DNA of 13,453 bases from GWC2-56-14 sp043731355 (GCA_043731355.1 JAYTJE010000194.1:1-13453), one strand, 5' to 3'. Positions 7,200 to 13,453 are shown, counted from the first letter of the stretch. Notes: a model not told the origin generated them from the letters alone. Made by a program: numbers and translations.

Positions 7200-8013
7200 A
7201 CGCGCCGCGACGGACACGGCTGTTCCGTCAAGCCGCACGATGCTGATCGGGCGCGACCAGGATATCGCGGCCCTCCACGACAGTATCAGACGACGGAAAG
7301 GCCTGCATATCCATGGCCCGAAAGGTGTCGGCAAAAGCGCGCTTCTCGATCATCTTTATACGAAGTGGGACGTGATCGGCGCGTCATGCGTTCCGATCTA
7401 TTGCAAAAACAGCATAACGCTTCGGAAAATTCTCGTTTGTATTGCCGAGGCGCTATTTGATCGCTCTGGTCCCCTTGCAGGAACCGACAAATACCTTGAA
7501 CCGATCGCGGTAAACGCCGTCTCAGACATCAGAACGAATAGTAACCGGGACCTCCGGAACATGATTTTTCCCCGTATAGAGCAAGGTGATTATTGCTTCA
7601 TTCTCGACCAGATTGATCATATTACGCAGGGGATAAACGCATTCCTATCGTCCCTGCATGAACGGGCATGCTTGATCACGGCAAGCAGGCAGAGCTGGGT
7701 GATAGGCGATTATACCTTCGCGGGCAAGATCGCATACTGCCTGTATCTTGTCCCAAAGCTCCGAATGAATAATTTGGAAAAGAAAGACGCTTTGAACCTT
7801 ATGCAGCAGCTCTATAAAGACATGGGCATGAAGCTTTCGGACAAAGTCCGGGTCTTCAACGATATATTCCATATCGCCCAGGGCAATCCGAAGATGATAC
7901 ATGACATCCTTGAGAAAGCAGGGAAGCCGGAATACATCGTTGACGGCAAACTGAATCTAAATCTCATTGTGATCGATTGCCGGATAGACGAGGTTCGCAT
8001 CCCGGAACTGTAG
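7138..8013 (+). CDS. P-loop ATPase of STAND/Orc1-like type
   Basis: This is a protein of up to 291 residues. After a basic N-terminus there is an IGRDQDI start-of-domain motif (37-43), Walker A GPKGVGKS at 60-67 and Walker B CFILDQID at 153-160, where the usual catalytic Glu after the Asp is Gln. A sensor-like LITASRQ follows at about 175, and the helical GNP motif (AQGNPKMIHDIL) typical of STAND/Cdc6-like ATPases lies near 250. No sensor or effector domain follows, so it is little more than the ATPase core. ATG 7138 overlaps the GTPase gene by 62 bases and has GGGGAAG 5-7 bases upstream. A later ATG at 7240 would remove 34 residues but lacks a ribosome-binding site. Tight coupling suggests that it works with the dynamin-like protein. 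I do not know a named homologue. Confidence 0.75.
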   Translation: MKSKTGLRGSRRKPKARTKVERAATDTAVPSSRTMLIGRDQDIAALHDSIRRRKGLHIHGPKGVGKSALLDHLYTKWDVIGASCVPIYCKNSITLRKILVCIAEALFDRSGPLAGTDKYLEPIAVNAVSDIRTNSNRDLRNMIFPRIEQGDYCFILDQIDHITQGINAFLSSLHERACLITASRQSWVIGDYTFAGKIAYCLYLVPKLRMNNLEKKDALNLMQQLYKDMGMKLSDKVRVFNDIFHIAQGNPKMIHDILEKAGKPEYIVDGKLNLNLIVIDCRIDEVRIPEL

Positions 8014-8030
8014 CGAGAAAGGCCTGTTGA

Positions 8031-9224
8031 ATGGAGAAAGAGAAAAAGCTCTTCGGCTTCGGAAAGAACGTGACCATTGCAGGGTTCGTGAGCTTCTTCA
8101 TGGACGTAAGCTCCGAGATGATATATCCTCTCGTGCCGCTGTTCCTCGCGAACACGCTCGGCGTGAACAAGTCCCTGATCGGTCTGATTGAAGGTATCGC
8201 GGAATCGACCGCCAGCCTGCTCAAGGTCTTTTCCGGCTGGTACTCGGACCGGATCGGCAACCGCAAGTGGCTTATGGCAGCCGGGTACGGCATCTCAACG
8301 CTCAGCAGGCCCTTTGTCGCCCTGGCTACGGGTTGGCATCAAGTTTTGGGATCGCGCTTCCTGGACCGGTTCGGCAAAGGCGTCCGCACCGCACCCCGAG
8401 ACGCCATCATCGCCGAATCAACGGACAAGGCCTATCTCGGCAGGGCTTTCAGCTTTCACCGCTCCATGGACACCATGGGAGCGGTCGTGGGTCCGGCCCT
8501 GGCCTTTTTCTTTCTTGGCATATTCTCGAACGATTACCGCAAGGTCTTCTGGCTGTCCATGATACCGGGCATCATCGCTGTGCTGCTGATCATTTTTTTC
8601 ATCACGGAAAAGAAAAAGACCGCTGCAGCGCAGGTGGAAAAACCGAAACTGACGCTTGCGCATTTCGACTGGAAGTTCAAGTTCTTTGTCGTGATCGCGA
8701 CGCTCTTTGCTGTTGGCAACTCAAGCGACGTGTTCCTGATCCTCCGGGCGGAGCAGGTCGGGATACCGACGGTCACGATCCCTCTGATTTATCTGATGTT
8801 CAACCTCGTCTATTCACTCTCCGCTGTTCCGGCTGGAATGGCTGCGGATAAATACGGTCGAAAGCGGTTTATTTTGCTGGGCTTCATCCTCTTTGCTATA
8901 CTCTATTATGGCTTTGCAGTCGCATCAGGCACAAAGGCAATCTGGATACTGTTTGGGTTCTATGGCCTTTTCATGGGTCTCACGGAAGGGATACAAAAAG
9001 CCTTCCTCGCAACGATCATCCCGCAGGACTTTAAGGCAACGGCTTTCGGCGTGTATACCACTACCGTAGGTCTTGCCATGTTCCCCGCAAGCCTCATCGG
9101 CGGCTGGCTTTGGGACCATGTTTCACCCGCAGCGACGTTCTATTTCGGCGCGACAACGGCTGCGCTTTCAGCGGTGCTGTTCACCATCTTCATCATCGCC
9201 GTCAGAAAAGACGGCTCAAGGTAG
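8031..9224 (+). CDS. major facilitator superfamily transporter
   Basis: This 397-residue inner-membrane transporter has about twelve hydrophobic segments. Motif A is present in both halves: GWYSDRIGNRK at 69-79 and GMAADKYGRKR at 269-279. The first membrane segment carries acidic residues (FFMDVSSEM, D25 and E29), and DRFGKGVRTAPRD at 112-124 is a strongly conserved signature of this MFS subgroup. The ribosome-binding site AAAGG at 8018-8022 lies 8 bases before the ATG. It sits 17 bases after the ATPase and 30 bases before enolase, within riboswitch-2 operon 2. The substrate cannot be read from the sequence. Export of fluoride or of a fluoride-damaged metabolite is possible but unproven, since MFS proteins are not established fluoride exporters. 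Confidence 0.85.
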   Translation: MEKEKKLFGFGKNVTIAGFVSFFMDVSSEMIYPLVPLFLANTLGVNKSLIGLIEGIAESTASLLKVFSGWYSDRIGNRKWLMAAGYGISTLSRPFVALATGWHQVLGSRFLDRFGKGVRTAPRDAIIAESTDKAYLGRAFSFHRSMDTMGAVVGPALAFFFLGIFSNDYRKVFWLSMIPGIIAVLLIIFFITEKKKTAAAQVEKPKLTLAHFDWKFKFFVVIATLFAVGNSSDVFLILRAEQVGIPTVTIPLIYLMFNLVYSLSAVPAGMAADKYGRKRFILLGFILFAILYYGFAVASGTKAIWILFGFYGLFMGLTEGIQKAFLATIIPQDFKATAFGVYTTTVGLAMFPASLIGGWLWDHVSPAATFYFGATTAALSAVLFTIFIIAVRKDGSR

Positions 9225-9254
9225 AAAATAACGACACATCACGAGGAGGCATTC

Positions 9255-10526
9255 ATGTCAAAGATAAAGAATATAACAGCGCGGGAAATCCTGGATTCAC
9301 GGGGCAATCCAACGGTCGAGGTTGATGTCATCCTGGACAACAACATCATGGGCAGGGCAGCGGTCCCCTCAGGCGCGTCAACTGGAAGCAAAGAGGCCGT
9401 AGAGCTGCGGGACGGAGACAAAAAACGCTACCTGGGCAAGGGCGTCCTCAAGGCAGTGGAGAACGTCAACAAGGTTATCGCTCCCGAGCTTGTCGGGAAG
9501 AATCCTGAGGACCAGAACGCGATTGACGCTCTTATGATCAAGCTCGATGGAACAGAGAATAAAGGAAAGCTGGGCGCGAATGCGATCCTTGGCGTCTCGA
9601 TCGCTGTCGCAAAGGCGGTTGCGCAGGGCAGGGGATTGTCGATCTTCCAGTATCTCGGCGGCGAGGCAGCGCACCGTCTCCCGATACCGTTCTTCAACAT
9701 CCTGAACGGAGGCAAGCACGCGGACAACAACGTGGATATCCAGGAATTCATGATATCGCCTATTGGAGCAAAATCATTCAGGGAAGCGCTCAGGATGGCG
9801 GCCGAGACGTACCATACCCTGAAATCGGTTTTGAAGGCGAAAAGCCTGAGCACTTCAGTCGGCGATGAAGGCGGCTTCGCTCCGAACCTGGCTTCCAACG
9901 AAGAAGCGATCCAGATCATCGTCGCTGCGATAGAAAAAGCGGGTTATAAACCGGGCAAGGATATATCCATTGTGCTCGACCCGGCTGCGAGCGAATTCTA
10001 CCAGGACGGAAAGTATGTCCTGAAAGCGGACAACAGCAAATTGACCTCAAAAGAAATGGTCGGCTACTATGCGAACCTGATCTCAAAATATCCGATTATC
10101 TCCATTGAAGACGGTCTTGCCGAGGATGACTGGGACGGCTGGAAGATCATGACGGACGAACTGGGCAAGAAAATTCAACTTACAGGCGACGACATATTTG
10201 TCACAAACCCGAAGATACTGGCCGATGGGATCAATAAAGGCATCGCCAATTCCGTGCTGATCAAACTCAACCAGATCGGCACGCTCTCCGAAACACTGAA
10301 AACCGTGGAGATGGCGAAAACTGCTGGTTACACCTGCATGTTCTCGCACCGGTCGGGAGAAACGGAAGATTCGTTCATAGCGGACATTGCGGTTGCAACG
10401 AACGCGGGCCAGCTCAAGACCGGCGCACCCGCCAGGTCCGAACGGCTTGCAAAGTACAACCAACTGCTCAGGATCGAGGAAGAGTTGGGCGCGAAAGCGA
10501 ATTTCAGAGGAGACCTGCGCTGGTAG
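9255..10526 (+). CDS. eno: enolase (2-phosphoglycerate dehydratase)
   Basis: Enolase interconverts 2-phosphoglycerate and phosphoenolpyruvate in glycolysis and gluconeogenesis. The 423-residue protein is full length and all key residues are present: SGAST loop 39-43, catalytic E205 in GDEGGFAPN, magnesium ligands D242, E285 (SIEDGLAEDDW) and D312 (TGDDIFVTN), catalytic K337 (LIKLNQIGT), H365-R366 in SHRSGETED, and K388. AGGAGG at 9243-9248 lies 6 bases before the ATG. Enolase is strongly inhibited by fluoride together with phosphate and magnesium and is a known member of fluoride-riboswitch regulons. Its place as the last gene of operon 2 fits target replenishment. Whether it is the organism's only enolase cannot be told here. 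No obvious substitution for fluoride resistance was seen at the active site. Confidence 0.97.
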   Translation: MSKIKNITAREILDSRGNPTVEVDVILDNNIMGRAAVPSGASTGSKEAVELRDGDKKRYLGKGVLKAVENVNKVIAPELVGKNPEDQNAIDALMIKLDGTENKGKLGANAILGVSIAVAKAVAQGRGLSIFQYLGGEAAHRLPIPFFNILNGGKHADNNVDIQEFMISPIGAKSFREALRMAAETYHTLKSVLKAKSLSTSVGDEGGFAPNLASNEEAIQIIVAAIEKAGYKPGKDISIVLDPAASEFYQDGKYVLKADNSKLTSKEMVGYYANLISKYPIISIEDGLAEDDWDGWKIMTDELGKKIQLTGDDIFVTNPKILADGINKGIANSVLIKLNQIGTLSETLKTVEMAKTAGYTCMFSHRSGETEDSFIADIAVATNAGQLKTGAPARSERLAKYNQLLRIEEELGAKANFRGDLRW

Positions 10527-10543
10527 GCAAGACCGGTAGCTTG

Positions 10544-10567
10544 CTGCAGGGGCACATACCCCGGCAG
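10544..10567. terminator. hairpin between convergent genes, possible bidirectional terminator
   Basis: CTGCAGGGG (10544-10552) pairs with CCCCGGCAG (10559-10567) with a single A·G mismatch and a 6-base loop, 18 bases after the enolase stop. There is no T tract on either side, so it is not a classical intrinsic terminator. Placement between the convergent enolase and zinc-ribbon genes suggests a role in 3'-end formation. Confidence 0.45.
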
Positions 10568-10590
10568 TGTCTCCGATGATCGGTCCAGGC

Positions 10591-10833
10591 TCAACCCTTG
10601 CTTGCTTTCAGCAGCTTGGCGAGCTTTTCCGCGCCCACGCATTCCTTGGCAAAGGCGCACCACTCGACGCAGGACGCGCCGATGGGTCTGGCGTTCAGAT
10701 GGCCGCACTTTTTGCATGCCGTGTCGGGCTCATCGGACCAGATCTCGATCTTCTCGCCGCACTGCTGGCAGCGGATATCTTCCGGCTTGGGCGACCGGAT
10801 CTCTATACTTCCTGGGCAGCCTTCTTTAAACAT
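10591..10833 (-). CDS. small cysteine-rich zinc-ribbon protein
   Basis: This is an 80-residue predicted cytoplasmic protein with eight cysteines. RCQQCG (22-25) and ACKKCG (40-43) form a C-x2-C / C-x2-C zinc ribbon, and ASCVEWCAFAKECVG (C55, C59, C65) adds a second cysteine cluster. That second motif resembles tails I associate with small regulatory or HD-domain-linked proteins of anaerobes, but I cannot name a function. ATG at 10833 is chosen for sequence character; AGGAG lies about 12 bases upstream, rather far. An in-frame ATG at 10881 would add 16 residues directly after a GC hairpin. It lies 110 bases downstream of, and on the same strand as, the ChaN-type gene, and faces the enolase. 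Confidence 0.65.
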   Translation of the reverse strand: MFKEGCPGSIEIRSPKPEDIRCQQCGEKIEIWSDEPDTACKKCGHLNARPIGASCVEWCAFAKECVGAEKLAKLLKASKG

Positions 10834-10883
10834 GTATGAAGTATACTCCTGTTTATCGTGTCTTGCTATGATGTGTATCATAA

Positions 10884-10924
10884 CGCGGCTTCGCCGCGAT
10901 CCAAATCTTGAATCTTGAATCTTG
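10884..10924. repeat. GC hairpin followed by AATCTTG triple repeat
   Basis: CGCGGC-TTC-GCCGCG (10884-10898) is a perfect 6-bp hairpin. It is followed by three tandem copies of AATCTTG (10904-10924) and a degenerate fourth (AGTTTTGAATCC). It fills the gap between the two leftward genes. On the minus strand the order is repeat then hairpin. It resembles dispersed intergenic repeats of large environmental genomes; a role in mRNA processing is possible. Confidence 0.7.
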
Positions 10925-10943
10925 AGTTTTGAATCCGTTACTG

Positions 10944-12335
10944 TTACAGCGTCACCGTGAATTCCATTTCTTTGTCGCCAAGCAAAAACCGCTTCCGCAT
11001 GATCTTGACCACCAGTACATCACCCTTCTTTTTGTAGAAGAGCACAAGCTTCAGGTCCTCCACGGTGCTGATGGCCGAGCCGTCAACGGAGATGAAGGTG
11101 TCGCCTGACTTAAGCCCCGCCAGCTTTGCAACGCTTCCTTCCTGAAAATCAACAATGCTCAAACGGCCTCCCTGTTCCTTCAGCGCTATGAGGAGGCGCG
11201 GCGCGGTTACGCCTTTTACCTCTTTGGGATAGACGATATAGTTCGCGGCCCCCGCTTCGATGTCCGCATCGTTCAGGACCGTTACATAGGGTTCGCTGTT
11301 CCTTCGGAAGGCGCGAAGCGGAATGCCCGATTCAAAGGCGATGTGCCCTCCGCCCGCAAGAACAACCATGCGCAGGTCGGGGTGCTGTTTCAGGTATTGG
11401 TCGATGGATTCCGCCATGGTCTCGTCCCACAGGATCTGCGCCTGGTAGAAGAAGTCAAAGCTCCGTTCGTCTGAATTTTTGTGCTGGTCGAAGACTTCCC
11501 TGAGGCGGCCTTTATAGGCCTCGTCGGTGAAGTCCAGCCGCGGCAGCGCCTTCTTCTCTTCATCGGAGAGGCTGTCCATGCCGCTTTTCGACACCTTCTC
11601 GACAATATCGCGGGTGAGGTTCAGGGCGACGACGGGGACCTTCTGGGCGCGCGCAAAATCGAGGATCGGTTTGTACAGGTTATAGTCGAAGCCCCAGCGT
11701 TTGAAGTATTCCGATTGTTTCAGGAACTCGCGTTCGTCGATTGCGCCGCCGATATATGCGTCGAGCGTTTTCTGAAACGGCCGCTGGAACATCTCCATGC
11801 CGATGGCGAATTTCGGGTCCTTCTGGTGAAGGCTTTTGATGACCTGGAGCTGCACCTGGTGGTGAGCGAACCGGTCGTGAAATTCGCCCACGTACACGAT
11901 CTTTTTCCCCGCGGCCCCATCGATGACCGCGCTCATTGTCTTAAGCAGCGACAGGTCGATGACCAGGGGTTCTTTTTCCTGTTCCATAATGCTTCCCCTT
12001 TCGGATTCCGTTGTTCGCGCGGTCCCGCTCCTGCCGAAGAGGAGCATACTCGATGCACCGGCCTGCGCGGAAAGCAGGGGCGGCTCCCCGTCCCCGGTCT
12101 GCACGAACGCTCCAGGACCAGGCAGCGCCTGCTTGCTCCGGGTCCAATCTCCTCCGAGGATGGTCGGTACGGCAGGATCGGGGAAAAAGGAGAAAAGGTC
12201 TACGTTTTCCTGTGCTTGCAAATCTTTTGCAGGCGTAGAATTCAGGGGAGGGTGATTCCCCGATGCGGTAACGCAGCCCGACAGCAGTAAGAGCAGTAAG
12301 AGCAGCAAGAGCAGTAAGCGTGATCTGTTCGCCAT
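10944..12335 (-). CDS. ChaN-family lipoprotein with C-terminal PDZ domain
   Basis: This is a predicted lipoprotein of 463 residues. MANRSR is followed by twelve leucines and the lipobox LSGC (C21), so it is lipid-anchored in the envelope. Residues 22-115 form a low-complexity spacer. The ChaN/haem-binding-uptake domain spans about 120-370, with VYVGEFHDRFAHH (GEFHD 150-154, HH 158-159), GMEMFQRP, YFKRWGFDYNLYKPIL and the AGGGH motif at 327-331. ChaN proteins bind haem and are tied to iron uptake. A PDZ domain at about 389-463 (GSVAKLAGLKSGDTFISVDG) suggests partner or peptide binding. ATG 12335 is preferred because it gives a clean signal peptide and has AAGGA about 10 bases upstream. In-frame ATG 12377 would add 14 polar residues before the signal and has a badly spaced site. 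No iron box was recognised. Confidence 0.82.
   Translation of the reverse strand: MANRSRLLLLLLLLLLLLSGCVTASGNHPPLNSTPAKDLQAQENVDLFSFFPDPAVPTILGGDWTRSKQALPGPGAFVQTGDGEPPLLSAQAGASSMLLFGRSGTARTTESERGSIMEQEKEPLVIDLSLLKTMSAVIDGAAGKKIVYVGEFHDRFAHHQVQLQVIKSLHQKDPKFAIGMEMFQRPFQKTLDAYIGGAIDEREFLKQSEYFKRWGFDYNLYKPILDFARAQKVPVVALNLTRDIVEKVSKSGMDSLSDEEKKALPRLDFTDEAYKGRLREVFDQHKNSDERSFDFFYQAQILWDETMAESIDQYLKQHPDLRMVVLAGGGHIAFESGIPLRAFRRNSEPYVTVLNDADIEAGAANYIVYPKEVKGVTAPRLLIALKEQGGRLSIVDFQEGSVAKLAGLKSGDTFISVDGSAISTVEDLKLVLFYKKKGDVLVVKIMRKRFLLGDKEMEFTVTL
12283..12318 (-). repeat. 9-bp tandem repeat coding a twelve-leucine signal core
   Basis: Four tandem copies of AGCAGTAAG on the plus strand (the third has one T-to-C change) occupy 36 bases. 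On the coding strand they read as TTA-CTG-CTC type Leu codons and make the whole hydrophobic core of the lipoprotein signal peptide. Because the unit is three codons long, slippage would change the core by three leucines without breaking the frame. Confidence 0.9.
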
Positions 12336-12422
12336 GGAGCGTTTGTCCTTACCGGTTCCCGGGATTGAAAAGTTCATGCCTCATAGTAACAGAAACAGGG
12401 GAAATTGGCTATAAATGACCTT

Positions 12423-12434
12423 GAACGGCCGTTC
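12423..12434. promoter_or_regulatory. 12-bp perfect palindrome in the divergent intergenic region
   Basis: GAACGGCCGTTC is a perfect palindrome 87 bases upstream of the lipoprotein start and 186 bases upstream of the DksA-like start. It could be a regulator site for the leftward gene. No clear -35/-10 pair for that gene was found next to it. Confidence 0.25.
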
Positions 12435-12507
12435 TTCCGAAGGACGCGCCTAAAACAGCTATTTCACCGGGACCGTCATATTTATTTCCAGTTAAACGCA
12501 AATTGTC

Positions 12508-12536
12508 TTGAATTTAACCGGGGACGCATCTATAAT
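12508..12536 (+). promoter_or_regulatory. sigma-70-type promoter of the DksA-like gene
   Basis: TTGAAT (12508-12513, four of six) lies 17 bases before a perfect TATAAT (12531-12536). Initiation near 12543 leaves a leader of about 78 bases that contains the direct repeat AGCTTCCGG (12565-12573 and 12579-12587) able to fold with CCGGAAG. The rest of the 12336-12620 gap shows only the palindrome at 12423-12434. Confidence 0.65.
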
Positions 12537-12620
12537 CACTACCAATAAGGATGAAGGAATGAGGAGCTTCCGGCCAGCAGCTTCCGGAAGTCCTACTCTG
12601 GTCAGGAGGAAGTGAACATT

Positions 12621-13286
12621 ATGGCGGTAAAAAAGAAAGCGAAGAAAAAATCCGCCGTTGCCGGCGCCTCGAAGGCAGCGAAGAAGAAAACCGCTAAACA
12701 ATCCGTGAAGAAGCAGGCAGCGAAGGCCGTAAAAAAGAAGGCGAAAAAGGCCGTTGCCAAAAAAGCGGTAAAAAAGACCGTCAAACGTGCGCTCAAAAAG
12801 ACCGTTGCCAGGAAGGCTGTAAAAGCGGCCAAACCGGCGAAGAGCTCGACTGCGGCCAGGCCGAAGGAAGATGCGGCGCATCTGTCGCCTGCCACGAAGA
12901 AACGCTATGCGCTTTTAAAAGCGATCCTGCTGAAAAAACGGAACGAGGTCGTGGAAGGAATCGAGGCGAGGATGGGCCGCAAATTGACCGCGGAAGCGGG
13001 ACAAAAAGTGGATTCCGCCATGGACAGCGCCGACATGTCCTCCAAGGATTCCGAGCAGGGGATAGACTACTCGCTTCTGGAATTGAAGTATGAGCAGTAC
13101 AAGGATATCGCCGACGCCTTCCGCAAGCTCGAGGATGTCAGCTTCGGCCTTTGTGAGGAGTGCGGCGAGGAGATCTCCATCAAAAGGCTTGAGGTGAATC
13201 CCCTGGCCCGGTTCTGCATTCCCTGCAAGACCCGCAAGGAAGACCTCGAACGGATCCAGAAGGAAGAAACACGGTTCAAGGAGTAG
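12621..13286 (+). CDS. DksA/TraR-family regulator with lysine-alanine-rich N-terminal tail
   Basis: This is a protein of 221 residues. Residues 1-80 are almost only Lys, Ala, Val and Thr in an AVKKxAKK-like pattern, like histone H1 or bacterial H1-like tails, and should bind DNA or RNA nonspecifically. Residues 88-221 are a DksA/TraR domain: a coiled coil (about 95-170) whose tip reads DSADMS at 135-140, aligning with the DxxDxA tip that enters the RNA polymerase secondary channel but with Ser for Ala. The C4 zinc finger uses C178, C181, C199 and C202 (GLCEECG, RFCIPCK). ATG 12621 is preferred, with AGGAGG at 12604-12609 about 11 bases upstream; GTG at 12612 is too close to that site. DksA-type proteins tune transcription initiation, often with ppGpp. 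What the basic tail adds is not known to me. Confidence 0.88.
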   Translation: MAVKKKAKKKSAVAGASKAAKKKTAKQSVKKQAAKAVKKKAKKAVAKKAVKKTVKRALKKTVARKAVKAAKPAKSSTAARPKEDAAHLSPATKKRYALLKAILLKKRNEVVEGIEARMGRKLTAEAGQKVDSAMDSADMSSKDSEQGIDYSLLELKYEQYKDIADAFRKLEDVSFGLCEECGEEISIKRLEVNPLARFCIPCKTRKEDLERIQKEETRFKE

Positions 13287-13453
13287 ATGATTCCGGGTCC
13301 AGGGTCCACTCGTGTCGCGGGGAGGAAGTATCGCATGGAGTCAATCAGTAAACTGCCAGTGCACATTGCCTGGTCAGCGCCAAGGGGTTCTTGGATTCAA
13401 TCCAGAGCCTCCTGTCCTCTATAGGCTGATTCCGGCTTTTTTTTTAAGCCAGT
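13287..13453. other. gene-free 3' flank with T9 tract
   Basis: This is 167 bases after the DksA-like gene. It holds a nine-T tract (13437-13445) preceded by only a weak AGCCT/AGGCT stem (13406-13410 with 13423-13427), which is too far from the T run to be a convincing terminator. A ribosome-binding-like GGGAGGAAG precedes a 29-codon frame at 13335 with no recognisable product. Confidence 0.4.

Noticed and set aside
9836..9875. A GGCGATGAAGGCGG stretch resembling a third fluoride aptamer
   Set aside because: It lies inside the enolase catalytic motif GDEGGF and lacks the pseudoknot strand and central hairpin.
12559..12615. An 18-codon frame (MRSFRPAASGSPTLVRRK) ahead of the DksA-like gene, possible leader peptide
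   Set aside because: It has AAGG about 8 bases upstream, but its 3' end overlaps the ribosome-binding site of the real gene and there is no attenuator or codon bias to support it.
13335..13424. A 29-codon frame with GGGAGGAAG upstream
   Set aside because: The product shows no recognisable feature and the length is within chance expectation.
13406..13445. Possible intrinsic terminator with T9 tract after the DksA-like gene
   Set aside because: The only stem is 5 bp with a 12-base loop and ends about ten bases before the T tract.

Overview
The window looks like chromosomal DNA of a Gram-negative, metabolically versatile bacterium. An exported outer-membrane β-barrel, an Sec/lipobox lipoprotein of the ChaN type and a DksA/TraR protein with a lysine-alanine tail are the main pointers. 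The gene mix resembles what I know from Nitrospirota and Desulfobacterota (Geobacter-like) genomes, but that placement is an impression and not a computed result. No CRISPR, tRNA, rRNA, transposase or phage gene was seen.

The centre of the window (about 2.76-10.53 kb) is a fluoride-response island made of two adjacent operons, each led by a clear fluoride (crcB-motif) riboswitch with a built-in intrinsic terminator. Riboswitch 1 (2802-2881) leads a CPA2-type cation/proton antiporter, a universal stress protein and a tandem double-DUF190 protein. Riboswitch 2 (5309-5392) leads a dynamin-like GTPase, an overlapping P-loop (STAND/Orc-like) ATPase, an MFS transporter and a complete enolase. Enolase is the classic fluoride-sensitive enzyme. 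The usual fluoride exporters, CrcB/Fluc and CLC-F, are absent from the window. The dynamin-ATPase pair in front of a transporter and enolase is the least explained part and the best candidate for an undescribed fluoride-stress module.

Left flank: a possible start of a leftward gene at the very edge, a 5'-truncated remnant of a chromate transporter (ChrA) C-terminus, an outer-membrane β-barrel gene, and a TauE/SafE-type permease behind a near-consensus sigma-70 promoter. Right flank: two leftward genes (a small cysteine-rich zinc-ribbon protein and a ChaN-PDZ lipoprotein whose signal peptide is built from a 9-bp tandem repeat), converging on the enolase. A divergent rightward DksA/TraR-family gene with a histone-H1-like basic N-terminus has its own sigma-70-like promoter. 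The largest gene-free stretch is 12336-12620 (285 bp).
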